The notes under the pieces: generated by a model
Told to the model about the DNA's origin: nothing
Database searches by the model: none
What the model saw: only the letters and a program-made list of their open reading frames with translations
Position numbers and translations under genes: made by a program
Shown here: positions 63,688 to 64,000 of the stretch, one piece after another
Position numbering within the stretch: the stretch's first letter is position 1
How the letters are laid out: each line of letters opens with the position of its first letter
Assembly (NCBI GenBank): GCA_029260575.1
Contig: JAJDDB010000032.1
Span: 117,958 to 181,957 of the forward strand
Direction: 5' to 3'
DNA: 64,000 bases
Source: Phycisphaerales bacterium
GTDB taxonomy: Bacteria; Planctomycetota; Phycisphaerae; Phycisphaerales; SM1A02

Positions 63688-63745
63688 GGCAACTCCGTAT
63701 ACCTGCGTAGCAATTATCGGCAAGATACAGCCGCATCTGACAACG

Positions 63746-63776
63746 AAAAACGGCCCGCCATCGCTGACGGGCCGTT
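63746..63776 (-). terminator. rho-independent terminator for the gene at the right edge
   Basis: Stem AACGGCCCG/CGGGCCGTT (9 bp) with a 10-base loop; read on the minus strand it is followed by TTTTT. It lies 24 bases after the stop of the partial gene at 63800 and before the propeller gene. Confidence 0.75.
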
Positions 63777-63799
63777 GTCGGTGGTTGTTGTGACGGTTC

Positions 63800-64000
63800 T
63801 TATTCAGCCGTCAGATGCGTATTGTTGCAGGGCACATCTTCGGCGCACATCGGCGCGATCAGATCCAACTCGAACTCCCCACGCGTAAAGTTTCGACCCG
63901 CAATGCGGATGTAGTACGTCTCATACGCCTGCACAGGCCAGACGACGACGCCGTGGTGGTAGGCGACGTTGCACGCCAGAAGATTTCCGGTCGCTTCATC
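63800..64000 (-). CDS. C-terminal end of an exported protein (cut by window edge)
   Basis: The last 66 codons of a minus-strand gene whose start lies beyond the right edge; no start codon is in view, so only the tail can be read. It contains NLLACNVAYHHGVVVWPVQA, YETYYIRIAGRNFTRGEFEL and a Cys-containing end (PMCAEDVPCNNTH). The segment ETYYIRIAG...GEFELDL resembles bacterial pre-peptidase C-terminal beta domains of secreted proteins. The stop TAA is at 63802-63800 and is followed by a good terminator. Full product unknown. Confidence 0.7.
   Translation of the reverse strand, partial: DEATGNLLACNVAYHHGVVVWPVQAYETYYIRIAGRNFTRGEFELDLIAPMCAEDVPCNNTHLTAE

Noticed and set aside
1..64000. CRISPR arrays, transposases, integrases and prophage genes
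   Set aside because: No regular short repeats and no such proteins were found on either strand by reading; the nearest to a defence gene is the HNH-like protein, which stands alone.

Overview
The window looks like a chromosomal piece of a planctomycete of the class Phycisphaerae or a close relative. Evidence seen directly: moderately GC-rich DNA, many genes without a clear Shine-Dalgarno, two membrane proteins ending in a CGYDLRG...CPECGWGRD zinc ribbon, and three exported proteins ending in a dockerin-like module (VFDLLxLLxxW twice, with CP-D pairs) of the kind common on secreted Phycisphaerae proteins. The taxonomic call is inference from these signatures; no rRNA gene is present.

Layout. 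1-9.4 kb: aldo/keto reductase, a lamin-tail-domain secreted protein, leucyl/phenylalanyl-tRNA protein transferase (aat), a tandem pair of zinc-ribbon membrane proteins, ychF, then a tightly overlapping cell-wall elongation operon (PBP2, RodA) followed by rsmG. 9.4-14.1 kb: an apparently frameshifted exported coiled-coil protein, a large membrane protein, and a DinG-type helicase lacking one expected Fe-S cysteine. 14.1-25.6 kb: a TetR regulator divergent from an OsmC protein with two matching 17-bp palindromes between them, a phosphomannomutase/phosphoglucomutase, thiS-thiG, a small heat shock protein, a tandem universal stress protein with an NhaD-type antiporter, and a three-gene operon of NHL propeller, YtkA/FixH-like lipoprotein and di-haem peroxidase. 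25.7-30.9 kb: a choice-of-anchor-B surface protein, an ECF sigma factor operon, and a stand-alone CoaB.

31.1-48.0 kb is one long co-directional block for a type II secretion/type IV pilus-like machine: two GspE/PilB ATPases with a PilT between them, GspF, five prepilin-like proteins in G-H-H-I-J order joined mostly by 4-bp overlaps, and a 1587-residue GspK-like protein, ending at a strong terminator. A 1201-residue secreted metalloprotease with FG-GAP and calcium-type repeats and the dockerin-like C terminus follows directly. No secretin, GspL/M or prepilin peptidase lies in the window.

52-64 kb: uppS and purA, a tiny MJ0042-like zinc-ribbon protein, an FHA protein divergent from hemW, a UspA protein, an HNH-type protein whose first catalytic His is Tyr, a third dockerin-tailed protein, tRNA-Ser(CGA), a cysteine cluster (cysK, cysteine dioxygenase and trpF in one operon, divergent from an EpsC-type serine acetyltransferase), a secreted five-bladed-propeller protein, and the C-terminal end of an exported protein cut by the window edge.

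No CRISPR array, transposase, integrase, prophage or rRNA gene was seen. The most rewarding items are the giant GspK with the dockerin-tailed secretome, the frameshifted gene at 9.4-10.2 kb, the TetR operators, the altered HNH and DinG proteins, and the operon joining synthesis and destruction of cysteine.
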